From positions 950,803-1,014,802 of the forward strand of contig NMRA01000020.1 of NCBI GenBank assembly GCA_002633005.1: a DNA stretch of 64,000 nucleotides, given 5' to 3'. Position 1 is the stretch's first letter; every line of letters begins with the position of its first letter. The position numbers were made by a program, and so were the translations under genes. The stretch is from Phoronis australis (taxonomy: Eukaryota > Phoronida > Phoronidae). The notes beneath the pieces were generated by a model. The model was not told the origin of the DNA. It saw only the letters and a program-made list of their open reading frames with translations, and searched no databases. Of this stretch, positions 51,401 to 59,999 are shown in pieces.

Positions 51401-54400
51401 AAGACTCCTTGGCCGACGGCTCATCTAGCTAAGATGCTCACGTTTTAGCCAGTGAAACTGCTAGCATTTCTTTAACTGATGTGAACCTGATGTGACATCC
51501 AGCACACGCTACATTTCAGCAATACTGTAGTAAAATTGTCTTCACAAACATGATGTAACCTGAACTCAAAAAAACAACTTTCGCAGAATATGAGCACTTC
51601 CACTATAAAATTTTTTAAGAAATGTTAAAAGTCATTTGAATTTCTGAATAGTCTGTATGTTGAAATAGTCCTTTGCATTTTTTTGTGTTTTGACAATTAC
51701 GCAACTGGTATTAACTACACTAATGCAGAAAGTAATTTTATGTTTTTTGTTTGGAAATTTAATGTATAAATTACCTAAAATTCCACTAAGTGGTTTAGGG
51801 AGGATTTGCAACATCAATTGCATGAAATGTAATTTAATTTTCAACTACTTACTTTGATGTGATTTTGAATTTTAACAGTTAGCAAAAAGTTTGGGCCGGG
51901 TCCTGCAGTCCAAGACTCTAACGACACAAGCAAGCATGCGATAAAATTTAATGGTTATAGACATGTAGGTTTAATTTCAAGGATGTCTGCTTCCTGAACA
52001 CATGAACACCAGGTGTTTCATAAATGCACTGTAATATCAGAACACAATTCAAAGGATTCTGGGTAACTGTTGCCTACACCTCATGTCCCTGCTAACAAAG
52101 TTGACTTGGGCAGAGGAGGTGGCTGAAGGTTCCAGGGGCGGATCCAGAATTTTGGGGTGGAAGGGCAGAGTATTAGAGAGGATTTTGTCCGTCAGACATT
52201 TGCACCCCCGTACTACCAAATGGAATTTTAGGGGGAGGGGGGGCCATGGCCCCTTTGGGCCCCCTTACATAAATAAGCGGCTGGGTTCAACCAGTTGAAT
52301 TTTTCCATCTAGCCACTAGACACAATAGCAACAGTGATATCTAATGAAAACAAGATCCATGGAAGTGGTCCACAATAGTCTTCTGTCTGCTGTATAACAA
52401 TGTGTAGTATGTTCTAATGAGTCATCCAAGGTTATGGCATTTCAACTTGCAATTAATGCTGCACCAGCTGAGGGCAACTGGAGGTAGGTGAAAGGTGTCA
52501 TTAAAATTCCATGTATATCATCTGCCTTAGGCATTGAACACACAGGTGGGTAATAAACTGTTACTGAAAAGTTTCTGAACAGTTTACACATTCACCTGCA
52601 CAACATGTACACCAGTAGGAAGCATTAATCTGACAATTTTGTCAAATGAAGAAAAAAAACACACACCCCCCCCCCCATTTACTTAGTTTTAAGCTCTGCA
52701 ACATTTAACTTGGGATTGAATTAACAACTCCAGTTTTTGGAAGTGTTTCATTTTGTCGGTTTCATTTTGTCGGTTTCATTTTGTCGGTTTCGAGAACAGT
52801 ACAACAAACTTGCAGGATTCACAGATGCGTGAATCCTGAGCATGGTTCCCAAGTGGTTCTAGATCAGCGCCTGGACAGCTTTTTGTCCAGAAAGTGATGG
52901 GTTCCATCATAAATAAGCCTCTCTAGTAAATAAAGTTTCCCAGGAAGTTCCCCAAAGCACTCCTGTGGAAAACAATACAATTTTAAGAAAATGGGTCTTG
53001 TTCATGCACAAACTTTTTTAACATTAAACCTTACAGTTAATTAATTTATAAAGAAATGTTTGTGCATTTCGAAGTGTCTTGAGTACGGTAACTCTTAATT
53101 ATCAGGGTAATTTGGGTCAGGCCTATTCATCAAATCTGGATATTTATTAGGTTTTGGTATTAGTTACATATTAACTGATTAATTTGATGCAAAAACAAGA
53201 TCACTGCAATAAAATGTACGGGCAAATACCGACTTACTCAAATGTCAGCTCTAGAGAAGTTATGCATGAGCGAGATTAGTTACACTTATTTCGCTGAGAT
53301 ACCACATTTGCTACTGTTATTTCCCAGTAACAGTGTTCCCTGTATAGCAGGGAATGTGAACGAGTAAACTTCGTAAATTTTAGCAAAAAAAAGAAAGGCA
53401 CATCCATAACAAAACAAAAGTAATAATATCATGACTAAATTCCAGTCAATATCAATGTTCAAGATCAAGTCTCAAAATGCTGAACATAGTTTTCTAAATT
53501 ATCATTTTGTTTTTGTTTTTTGTAAGAGTATAATTTTTGATATCCCCACAAAGCAAAAGTGCAGAATTTAAAGACCATTTCTAATTTAGTATTTTGGAAA
53601 CGGCGCATACAGTAAGGCATCTGAAAGTTTCAATCCACTCAGCCACTTATGAGTTATGATGTTCCAAAGATTGCCGAATATGGATATTTTTCTAGACCAA
53701 CTAAATAACCTTAAAGTTCTACAATTCCACTTGTTGTGAAGTCATATATCACCAAAGGGAAAGAGTAACTATGTCCACCGGTTCAACTATTTTCAATTAC
53801 ACTTGAATAGTGGACACAAGGTGCAATCAAATTCCCCAGTTTGGGACAATCCTTAAACCAAAATTCAAACAAGCCAAAATTGAATTTTCGTGAGTCTGGG
53901 GGTTGGGACATACATGCACTTTTGGCATTGATAGTCTCAAATATCAGACGGTGCATTTTGTACCAAGAACAAAATCTGAAAGTACACATGGTAGTTCACA
54001 AAATAGTTGAAAGCAGTTGACATGGGTTTGGAACCACCAATATTACCTACTTCTGAATTACGGTACAAGCTTCGACTTTGAGCAAAAAATTTTTACTGTT
54101 CCAAACTGAAGAAATTTTATGGAACTCAGTATTGGTGACTCCAGAATTTAGACAATGTTTGTGAAAACACTAAACAATCATGCGAGATGCTTTAAATCAT
54201 TTAAAGCGGCATCTCAACAGATCTTTAAAATGAACATCGGCTTACACCTGTGAAATTTATCTCAACTTGTCATCGGTCAAATCAGGGGTAATTTTGGGGA
54301 CTTCAAAAGAACTGAGTGTTTATTAGGCCTATTGCTCGAGACCAGGCTCTAGGCCTACAAGTTGTTATTTAGTGTGTGGAACATGGTCTCAAGGAAAAGC

Positions 54401-54768
54401 AAACTGTCACTGCCAGTTAGGCCTAATGGTTTAAGCACAGAAATCACTTCTAAACTGAGCAAGGACCAAGTGGGAACCAAACTGATTGTCATCTATCAAT
54501 AAAAAGTTTGCTTCTTGAACAGAATGCAAGTTTATATCCACTTCACCAAATGCTCAACCAAGACTTCAAGGAAAGCAAGACGAGCTTTGACCATAACTGT
54601 TTGCAAACCATCAGCACGCCACGTACTCTTAGTCTAAGTCAACGAATAAAACTTTACTCACCTGCCCAGAACACTTTGAATTGTGTAGACATTTGTTACT
54701 TGGTCTTGGCGAATTTTCGATGAAATTCTGTCAGTTATTTGAGTCAATCCGTTCATATTCTCATCCAT
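15143..54768 (-). CDS. STK17: DRAK/STK17-like serine/threonine protein kinase (DAPK family)
   Basis: Coding exons in order: 54662-54768, 22953-23165, 19589-19730, then 19163-19289 (4a) or 18248-18374 (4b), 16753-16801, 15948-16127 and 15143-15410. All introns are GT-AG and all phases agree. The 1086-bp reading frame gives 361 residues; human STK17B has about 372. Kinase landmarks: glycine loop LGRGKFAVV (34-42), Lys57 in AAKF, Glu75 of helix C, catalytic HLDLKPQN (Asp152, Lys154, Asn157), D-F-G/S at 173-175, APE at 197-199, Trp213, Arg275. RKGQDCR after the lysine and HLDLKPQNILL mark the DRAK branch of the DAPK family. The tail contains KKYKLRDSL (329-337), like the conserved tail motif of STK17 proteins. 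Members are mostly nuclear or cytoplasmic, and phosphorylate myosin light chain or act in apoptosis and immune signalling. The role here is inferred. STK17A and STK17B cannot be told apart. Confidence 0.93.
15948..16127 (-). CDS. STK17: STK17-like exon 6 (kinase C-lobe)
   Basis: Acceptor CCGTATTCCAG, donor CAAG|GTAAATAG, 180 bp. It encodes residues 214-272: [40 protein letters not shown], then [22 protein letters not shown] is a strong STK17 signature. Confidence 0.95.
16753..16801 (-). CDS. STK17: STK17-like exon 5 (APE motif to helix F), 49 bp
   Basis: Acceptor GTTCATTTCAG, donor CTG|GTGAGTAG. With the G from exon 4 it makes (A)[15 protein letters not shown](W). The APE glutamate forms the salt bridge to Arg275. 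The TDIW aspartate anchors the catalytic spine in all kinases. Confidence 0.93.
18248..18374 (-). CDS. STK17: STK17-like exon 4b (activation segment, DFS version; alternative exon)
   Basis: Acceptor CACTATTCTGCAG, donor TTG|GTAAGAG, 127 bp, same phases as 4a. It encodes [18 protein letters not shown], then [10 protein letters not shown] and [12 protein letters not shown]. Compared with 4a, 22 of 42 residues are identical, including PQNILL, the metal-binding Asp, and the IVGT...DYV end. The glycine of DFG is serine. The frame is clean and the splice sites good, so it has been kept by selection or is recent; the protein divergence argues against recent. Including both exons shifts the frame and meets TAG at 18315-18313. 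Confidence 0.88.
19163..19289 (-). CDS. STK17: STK17-like exon 4a (activation segment, DFG version)
   Basis: Acceptor ATATTTTACACAG, donor TTG|GTGAGTG, 127 bp, entering in phase 0 and leaving with one base (G|CC, Ala197). It encodes residues 155-196: [18 protein letters not shown], then DFGFARFLL and [15 protein letters not shown] is intact. GTLDY replaces the usual GTPEY. It is one of two interchangeable exons; see 18248-18374. Confidence 0.93.
19589..19730 (-). CDS. STK17: STK17-like exon 3 (hinge to catalytic loop)
   Basis: Acceptor TGCCTCCACAG, donor AAG|GTATGCAT, 142 bp. It encodes residues 108-154: AAGGEL after the hinge, [20 protein letters not shown], and ends inside the catalytic loop at HLDLK. 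The exon ends in phase 0, so either copy of exon 4, both of which begin PQNILL, can complete the loop. Confidence 0.95.
20313..20389. repeat. 28-bp tandem repeat, about 2.75 copies
   Basis: The unit CTAGGTGGTGCTATTGTCAT plus CATTATTA is repeated almost exactly in the intron between kinase exons 2 and 3. Confidence 0.85.
22953..23165 (-). CDS. STK17: STK17-like exon 2 (kinase N-lobe)
   Basis: Acceptor TTGTTCTCCAG, donor GAACT|GTGAGTG, 213 bp. It encodes residues 37-106 plus two bases of Leu107: [20 protein letters not shown], the ATP-binding Lys57, RKGQDCR, helix C with Glu75, and the strand ending DLIVIMEL at the hinge. Strong similarity to STK17A/B over its whole length. Confidence 0.95.
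24541..24710. mobile_element. MITE of about 170 bp (family C)
   Basis: Left end CCGTAAACTCGCGGGCTAAC; right end, reverse complement, CATAAACTCACGGGTTAACA. Both lead into CACCCTGA, and both are flanked by TA. CAGGGTGTTAACCC appears twice at the right end. No coding capacity. It lies in kinase intron 1. Confidence 0.7.
25877..25957. repeat. tandem duplication of a 41-bp unit
   Basis: Two nearly identical adjacent copies start ACAGTACACTTTAGTCTACT (25877 and 25918). They lie in kinase intron 1. Confidence 0.85.
29257..31458. repeat. duplicated block, left copy (ends at an assembly gap)
   Basis: This 2.2-kb block is repeated at 31598-34367 with a few percent mismatches and one large indel. It ends at the gap with ATCAATTTTGT, the same word at which similarity stops in the right copy (34367). 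It holds no recognisable gene. The arrangement is that of two overlapping contig ends from different haplotypes. Confidence 0.85.
31459..31597. other. assembly gap (139 N)
   Basis: Undetermined bases between the two copies of the duplicated block. Confidence 0.99.
33448..33514. repeat. inverted repeat with perfect 15-bp arms
   Basis: TGTGGAGAACACTGA at 33448-33462 pairs with TCAGTGTTCTCCACA at 33500-33514, enclosing 37 bases. It lies within the segment present in only one copy of the duplicated block. Confidence 0.8.
33516..33546. repeat. 8-bp tandem repeat (TCAAACAT), about 4 copies
   Basis: Short perfect tandem array directly beside the inverted repeat at 33448-33514. Confidence 0.85.
35598..35858 (+). 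other. unassigned open frame inside kinase intron 1
   Basis: The plus strand is open for 86 codons to a TGA. The translation is well balanced, helical and Cys/Gln-rich (for example [17 protein letters not shown] and [18 protein letters not shown]), more protein-like than its neighbours. There is no convincing upstream ATG: the frame starts at GTG after an in-frame TAA. It could be a terminal exon of a nested gene, a decayed retrocopy, or chance. No family is recognised. Confidence 0.22.
36699..37067. repeat. minisatellite: nine perfect 41-bp units
   Basis: Units start ATGACAGTCAGGTATTGGTT at 36699, 36740, 36781, 36822, 36863, 36904, 36945, 36986 and 37027, without any visible difference. A truncated tenth start is at 37068. 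Such homogeneity implies recent expansion or assembly from short-read consensus. Confidence 0.97.
37274..37725. mobile_element. TIR element with repeated AACTTCGG words (family D, 452 bp)
   Basis: Left end GGTGCTTTCCAATTGGGAGA; right end, reverse complement, GGTGCTTTCCCATTAGAGGT. GAACTTCGG and its reverse complement recur near both ends. No clear target duplication and no coding capacity. It lies in kinase intron 1. Confidence 0.65.
39530..39815. repeat. dispersed repeat family F, copy in kinase intron 1
   Basis: Shares GAAGTGTTTTCTTGA and AAGGAATCTTA with 41100-41345. Shorter stretches (TCCTATCACG) are found at 2628-2637 and 56881-56890. Ends are not defined and the class is unknown. Confidence 0.5.
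39941..40472. mobile_element. TIR element family E, copy 1
   Basis: Left end GGCCTTTTCATACTGATTTA; right end, reverse complement, GGGCCTTTCATTCTAACATC. The interior carries many GAAGTTAAC / GTTAACTTC words. Copies occur at 42380-42876 and 48406-48909. No coding capacity. Confidence 0.75.
41100..41345. repeat. dispersed repeat family F, second copy
   Basis: Collinear with 39530-39815: AATTCGCAATGTTGGGGTAA, then AACCCTGAAGTGTTTTCTTG, then ATAAGGAATCTTACGAGAC. Diverged, with undefined ends. Confidence 0.5.
42380..42876. mobile_element. TIR element family E, copy 2 (opposite orientation)
   Basis: Left end CTCTTTCATAATAACGTCGA; right end, reverse complement, GGCCCTTTCATACTAACTTA. GTCAGTATGAACGGTTAACT and similar words match family E copy 1 in reverse orientation. 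The left end is worn. Confidence 0.7.
48406..48909. mobile_element. TIR element family E, copy 3
   Basis: Left end GGCCTTTTCATACTGACTTA; right end, reverse complement, GGCCCTTTCACACTAATGTC. Same orientation as copy 1, with AGCGCCGACGTTAACT near the left end in both. About 504 bp. Confidence 0.75.
50110..50447. repeat. minisatellite: seven units of 48 bp
   Basis: Units start ATAGGTTGTTTTGTCATG (or C variants) at 50110, 50158, 50206, 50256, 50304, 50352 and 50400. The spacing is 48 except one unit of 50. Because 48 is a multiple of three, long minus-strand frames run through the array. Their products are low-complexity Phe/His/Lys repeats and are not considered genes. Confidence 0.95.
52132..52285. 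mobile_element. fragment of a GGGGCGGATCCAG-type element, possibly hAT-derived
   Basis: CCAGGGGCGGATCCAGAATT at the left and GGCCATGGCCCCTTTGGG near the right resemble the G/C-rich ends of common small hAT-type elements in animal genomes. The right terminal repeat is missing or worn. Confidence 0.4.
52746..52787. repeat. 14-bp tandem repeat, three copies
   Basis: TTTCATTTTGTCGG is repeated three times without change. Confidence 0.9.
54662..54768 (-). CDS. STK17: STK17-like exon 1 (start codon to glycine loop)
   Basis: The ATG at 54768-54766 begins [11 protein letters not shown] and the exon ends VYTIQSVLG plus AG, with donor CAG|GTGAGTAAAG. Joined to exon 2 (A|GGAAAG) this makes LGRGKFAVV, the exact glycine-loop consensus of the family, across a 31.5-kb intron. 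An in-frame TAG lies upstream with no other in-frame ATG between, so this ATG is the best start. A four-codon upstream frame (54779-54768) overlaps it. Confidence 0.88.
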
Positions 54769-54779
54769 TACTTCCGCAT
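54768..54779 (-). promoter_or_regulatory. minimal upstream ORF overlapping the kinase start (TAATG)
   Basis: ATG CGG AAG TAA ends on the A that begins the kinase ATG, in a different frame. Such a stop-start overlap is a known arrangement for termination-reinitiation or translational damping. It matters only if the transcript begins upstream of 54779, which is not shown. Confidence 0.4.
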
Positions 54780-55320
54780 TAATACTTTCAGGTGATACTT
54801 GGCGAATGTTTCCTCGTTTCCAACTTGCAGTGACCACTGACTAGTAAGGTATTTAAAGAAAAACGTCTGGCGTCCGTCTCGTCATTTGCTTTTTGCAACA
54901 GCGTTCGACCAACAAGACTACTGTTTACTTTCTGCTAGCCTCTGGTATTTGGATTCCTTAATGTGAAGACTAAATTCGATTTGTAAGCGAACACAAACTG
55001 ATGAGCCGAATGACAGCAGCCGGAGGGCAATTCCTGACGAGACAGTTTTAACGACGAAACAAATGTCTAAATCTCCAAGATTTCCACAATGGTTTGCAGC
55101 TGGATCCGGTTTTTCACTTATTCAAAATACGGAGGTTTCGAATATGTTACCATTTTTTGAAAATTTCCAACAGCTTTCTCACAATTCCCACAAAACTTCA
55201 CAGGTTTCCCAGGCGGCTAACAGGACCTTACTATTGACTGTGCTTTATGAATGGAAACTTTGAGAACCGCTTGTTTATGACGTCACACTTTCGCGAATTT
55301 CTAATCTTCAGTTGACTTTG
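54780..55320 (-). promoter_or_regulatory. probable 5' UTR and promoter region of the kinase gene, with a consensus CRE
   Basis: The region directly upstream of the kinase start is richer in CpG than the intron. It contains the full palindromic CREB/ATF site TGACGTCA at 55278-55285, about 510 bases upstream of the ATG. A plus-strand frame of 66 codons (55063-55263, starting MSKSPRFPQWF) crosses it but resembles nothing known. Transcription starts cannot be placed. Confidence 0.35.
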
Positions 55321-56312
55321 GGCACAACCATTTTTATAAATGAATTAGATACTATCAACAGTAAATTAAGCAAAATTTTATTTGCTAATTTATTTGACCG
55401 TTAAACTTGTCAAAATCATGGTAAATGATTGAAAAATTAATTGCGAAACTGACACATGTTAAATTTTTATCACACAAAAGATGTCGCTATACTAGATTAT
55501 ATACTTCAGCGCCCCGAACCGTAGAAAAATAAAACTAATCCAGAAACGCGAACCGAGACTGTAGAGACCTCTCGGTCTCAGATGTGAATGAAACTTGTGC
55601 AAAACAACAAAAAAGCGTATTTTTTAAATTTTAAAAATCACTGTAAACTATTGGATACACACAACAAAATTTTTGCCTTTTCATAAACATTTGTTCAAAA
55701 GCAGGTGTGATGAAGTTGATAAGACAATTTTCAACAACGGATTTTTTCGTCGATGTAAATTCTATCTCGACACTGTTCATAGGATATGTCCTGGTATCGT
55801 AGCGGATTTATCAGCCTAACCATTTTGTTGTGCTATGTTGATACTCCTGACGTGTATCTACCAGCCGACAATAACGCTGGGAGCTGCCACTAACTTTTGA
55901 ATGAGAACCAGAGAGCTCAACAAGTTCAGACTTGATTCTTAAGTTTGTTCCTACTTTGTTAGCAATTTTCTTGGCCAAATATTAAAAATCACTGATTGAC
56001 AGCCATGTTTTCTTATATGGCCAAGGACACAACTTTTTGGTCAGCTGGCTTATAATTGGTACACATCTTGTTTAAGACAAAAAATGAAAGGGATATAATT
56101 ACAGATTTGACAATCTGTATCCAATCTATTATTCACAGCTGATTATTTGTTTACGCACATAGTATGATTTATTCCATCAATCGAAAAGTAACTCGGTTGA
56201 GCATTCCCATTACAGGGCCAGGCTTTCAGCATCCACAGGTGATGTACTGCGGAACCGCTTCTCCACACATTCTCTGATAGAATAAACAATGGTACTTAAA
56301 ACATACTCCTGA

Positions 56313-56466
56313 GCTGAGTTGCATAAAGCTTCAAAAGATATCCGCTGGATAAGTTTGATTGTTGCTTGACGTCATGAGCATTGTTCATCAATAACAACGT
56401 GACGCTTGATCATGCGACGTCATTGTTGCTATACGGCGTATAACTTTTATGCAACTGGGCCCTGAT
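56313..56466. mobile_element. short MITE of about 150 bp
   Basis: Left CTGAGTTGCATAAAGCTT; right end, reverse complement, GGGCCCAGTTGCATAAAAGT. TGACGTCA and CGACGTCA words lie inside each half, so the two CRE-like sites here belong to the element rather than to a promoter. Confidence 0.5.
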
Positions 56467-57720
56467 ATTTTTAATACTAATTTTTTCTTCACATTTGTGT
56501 CATACTTTGGAGTTACAACTTCGAAAAGGTGCTTTTCCGAGAACAATTGGAGTCTGCTTTAAGGGATTGTTTCAGAACTTCTTGTTGAAGCATGGGTAAC
56601 CCAGATTTTGGAAATTTTAGGCAATATTCCCAAAGTATGTTTACTACATTGAAAAGCTTGGGATACGGCTTCATGAGCGGTGTTTGGAGGACTTCCCCAA
56701 GGAATGCTCAGAACTGATTCGTCTTACCTCAATTCTGGTTCATTCCAGTGGTAGGCTCATCTCTGTTACGTTTTATGAGTTAACCTTGCGCTCCAAAATT
56801 GCCGCGGCACAAATTTTTAGTCTCTATTGCCAGTGCGCATGTACACTTTGCCGGTGACTTGAGTTTGTGACGGAAATAAAATCCTATCACGATGACGAAT
56901 ATTACAAGATTTTCCTTTTTAGCCAGCTAAACAGGGTAAATGCAGCTTTAATATAAAATTATTCAATTTCACAAACTCGGGAAAAGAAAGGTAATCGATT
57001 CCATAATTTCTCTCGACTCCGTAAGGGACCCTTAAGAAGAAATAAAAGTTAGGAAAAGCGTGGTCATGGATTTCGCCAACGAGCCTCTTGCAATGGCTTG
57101 GGCTCCTTACCTGAGATTAAATTCTTAATTTATATTTAATCTATGCCCTAACTATGTAAGCATATGTAATTTCAAAAACAGGAACTGGGTAGCAATTGAT
57201 GCTATCATCAGCGAATTACGCTTGAGGATCATGATTGAACAAACATTGTAAGGAGAAAAACTTTGAATTAAATATGAGTCAGCAAACTGAAAATTGATTT
57301 CACTTCTAATATTTTACAGCACTCAAGGTTACTTTTCACAAGATTAATTAATTAACATTGTCAAATAATGGCTTCTTTTCATGAGTTGTTATTGGATGAC
57401 ATATATGTGCCGTTCTAAAGTCTGCTGTAACTGTGCCATAACATCTAGAGATGCCAGACAAACGGACCTTTTGTTGCACTTGTCATTCATGCTTACCTGG
57501 CGTTTGCGTAAATGAAATTGTCATGTTGCAAATTTTGTTCTGATGTATTGCTGAGTTCTATGGTTGACCATATGCAATGTGTGGTCTGGACTTGAAAGGT
57601 GACTGGTACTAAGAAGTATTGTTGGTTGAAGAAAACTAATCAGGAACGATTTAATTAGCGAATTATGTGATATTTACAGCAATATATACAGAATCCAGAA
57701 ATTTCTTTTCTTAACTTAAA

Positions 57721-58018
57721 AGGATCATACTAAACCCTGTTTTGGTGACTTCGACCAGTCCTCGTTCTGTCACCTGCTGATGTATCAATGAAGTCCCCCA
57801 TAAGTTGAGTGATAAAAGAAAGATTGAAGTAATCTCATCCTCTCCAAACGTAGGGTCACGCTTACCCATTTAGTAGTCTTTGAAAGGAATTCTTATTTTT
57901 TGGTCCAAAGTTTTGAGGGTTGTCGAGGGTTACAGAGCAATATTTTGTTTCAGAAAACTGGATGGGAAGGTCATTATTAAAATCTGTTAATAGGCCCAAA
58001 CCGGGGTTGCTATCCTTT
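57721..58018. mobile_element. TTAA-flanked MITE, family G copy 1
   Basis: TTAA then AAGGATCATACTAAACCC at the left; GGGGTTGCTATCCTTT at the right with a mutated TTAA (TTCA). The interior matches 63005-63368 (TCTGTCACCTGCT, GGGTTACAGAGCA, TTTTGTTTCAGA). TTAA targets fit piggyBac or Kolobok groups. No coding capacity. Confidence 0.65.
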
Positions 58019-59011
58019 CAAAACATCGTCATTGAGATAGCTCAACAGTGTAAAAGGTAAACACTTCAGAACGATCAAACATTAGAATGACAGATCAAAC
58101 ACAAAATGACGAGTGATTACTACTTCGTTGTGGGGAACAAGTTTCCTGAGCCATATCCACGCGATTTAATTGTTAGAAATGCGAGCTTTCTTCAAGTTGC
58201 AAATTCACTGGACATATCATTACACTGGTTGCAGTTTAGGAATTTACATTAGACTCATTTTTTTCACAAGAATTAATGATACTGTCGTGTGTGCTACCGT
58301 AAACAAGAGACATTGGAACAAATTTTACGATTGTTATGTTATTAAAGAAAGTGGACTCTGGAATATAATGATATTATTAACAAAAAGACAATCTTGCTTG
58401 GAACACCTGTTGCATAGTTTTCATCATTCGAGAATGAAAACACTGGGACAACTGGACAGAAAAGCATGACACCCGCATAAAAAGCGGGAAGTCTGGATCT
58501 ATATCAAAAGGCAATGGTGAAATGTTCGCCGCAACACACAAAATGTCCCGACAGCATTTTTGTCGAAGCTTGTTTACAGGTGTTGTAACAAACAAAAGCT
58601 ACCGACGACGTTTTTTGATTTTTACTCTAACATGAAATTGCATTAAATGTCCCGTGCCTTTCTTTTCAGTAGAACGGGAAAGTAAATATGTTTCATGTGG
58701 GAAATCACACGTCAGTTTCACTGTTTGACAAAAAGCGAGACATTTGGATGGTGTAGAGGGGTGGAGGTAAATTCAAAGTGGGACAGCCCGCCAAGAGAGG
58801 GACAGTTGGCAAGTACGCTGTCGGTAACACAACGTATTGAATTTTTACAAGGTATGAACTCATTTCTTTTTATGTACTATAGATAACATTACTGTTCAGT
58901 CATATGAGCAACAGGTAAACATTGCGCAAAATGAATTATGTTAGAACCGATACAAAACAGAAATAACACATACATGCACACGCATACACACACCTACATC
59001 TCCCACTACTC

Positions 59012-59565
59012 CAGACTTGCCACTTGCCAGTCCCATTGACACCATTCCAACTTCCCCGCAACCACGAAATAACCCTATATAGATCAAGATGTGGTCTATT
59101 CCTAAACAACGAGAAATTTAGACATACTTTCTTTGCTTGTGAGGTATGCAAGGAGGAGAGGGTATAGCTCTTCCAGGCACTCGAACAATACCCCAATGTA
59201 TATAAAAAATATTCTGAAATTCCGCAATTGTACAACAAAATTAATTTCTTTCTTTATGGATGTCAAGAACTTAACTCAAACGAAAATAAGGTTTTATTTG
59301 AAATAGTATCAGAATTTCTTTATAACATTAAATCTCTTTGTGTGAGAGGATAGAATGTTATACATCTGTATGAAAATGAATTATTTTCATTCGTTGTCAT
59401 ATATCATTGTATTCTTAACATCAGTTTTTTTATTTATGTATTCGTATATAATAATTGTCTATAGACTTCTTTGTATTTTTTACCCAGATCTAATGCCTCT
59501 TGGCGCTTTCTGGGTTATGTATATTCATTGTATTCTGAAGATTTCGTAATAAACATTAAAAAACC
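59012..59565 (+). mobile_element. probable 5'-truncated non-LTR retrotransposon 3' end
   Basis: A plus-strand frame ending in TAG at 59351-59353 reads like the C-terminal tail of LINE polyproteins: LYRSRCGLFLNNEKF, then HTFFACEVCKEER, then KINFFLYGCQELNSNENKV and FEIVSEFLYNIKSL. One in-frame TAG interrupts it after CKEERV. An AT-rich 3' part ends in AATAAA (59548-59553) and a short A run. The reverse transcriptase is absent, so this is a dead copy. The match is by pattern only. Confidence 0.4.
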
Positions 59566-59999
59566 CACACACCCCCCACACACACTCCTTGCTACGCAAA
59601 TAAATGCACGAGTATAGTTTTTCGAAAATTGCGTATAAACACACATGTAATAGTAAAATTTTAATTTATAATTGCAGATCGCCCAAAAATATTTACTTAG
59701 CAAACTATTAACGTGAAGTTTTTTATATTGTCGACAGTAGTTGAAGACTACTGCCACGTGTCGATCCGTGTCAAGGAATGACTAGCGCTGTCGTCGGGTA
59801 TGTTGAATAATTTTGCCGAGAATTCGCTGATTGTCTGGAACCGCACCTCAAGACTCTGGATGATTCCATTATGAACAAAACTGGCAAAATGAAAACGAAA
59901 CGATGAAATTAATCGTGATTTGATAACTACAACATTCCAACATTCCACTAAAACTCATTGGAGCGGACAGCTGGCCGGGAATTTCCAATAGCTTGCTTT

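Larger units (their letters stand above)
43000..54600. other. kinase intron 1, exon-1-proximal part
   Basis: It contains the family E element at 48406, the 48-bp minisatellite at 50110 and simple repeats. A plus-strand frame of 100 codons at 49109-49411 and a minus-strand frame of 139 codons at 43676-44095 match nothing known and lack splice support. Nothing else can be assigned. Confidence 0.5.

Noticed and set aside
55063-55263. Plus-strand gene starting MSKSPRFPQWF, divergent from the kinase
   Set aside because: 66 codons, no recognisable protein and no good donor. It overlaps the probable kinase promoter.
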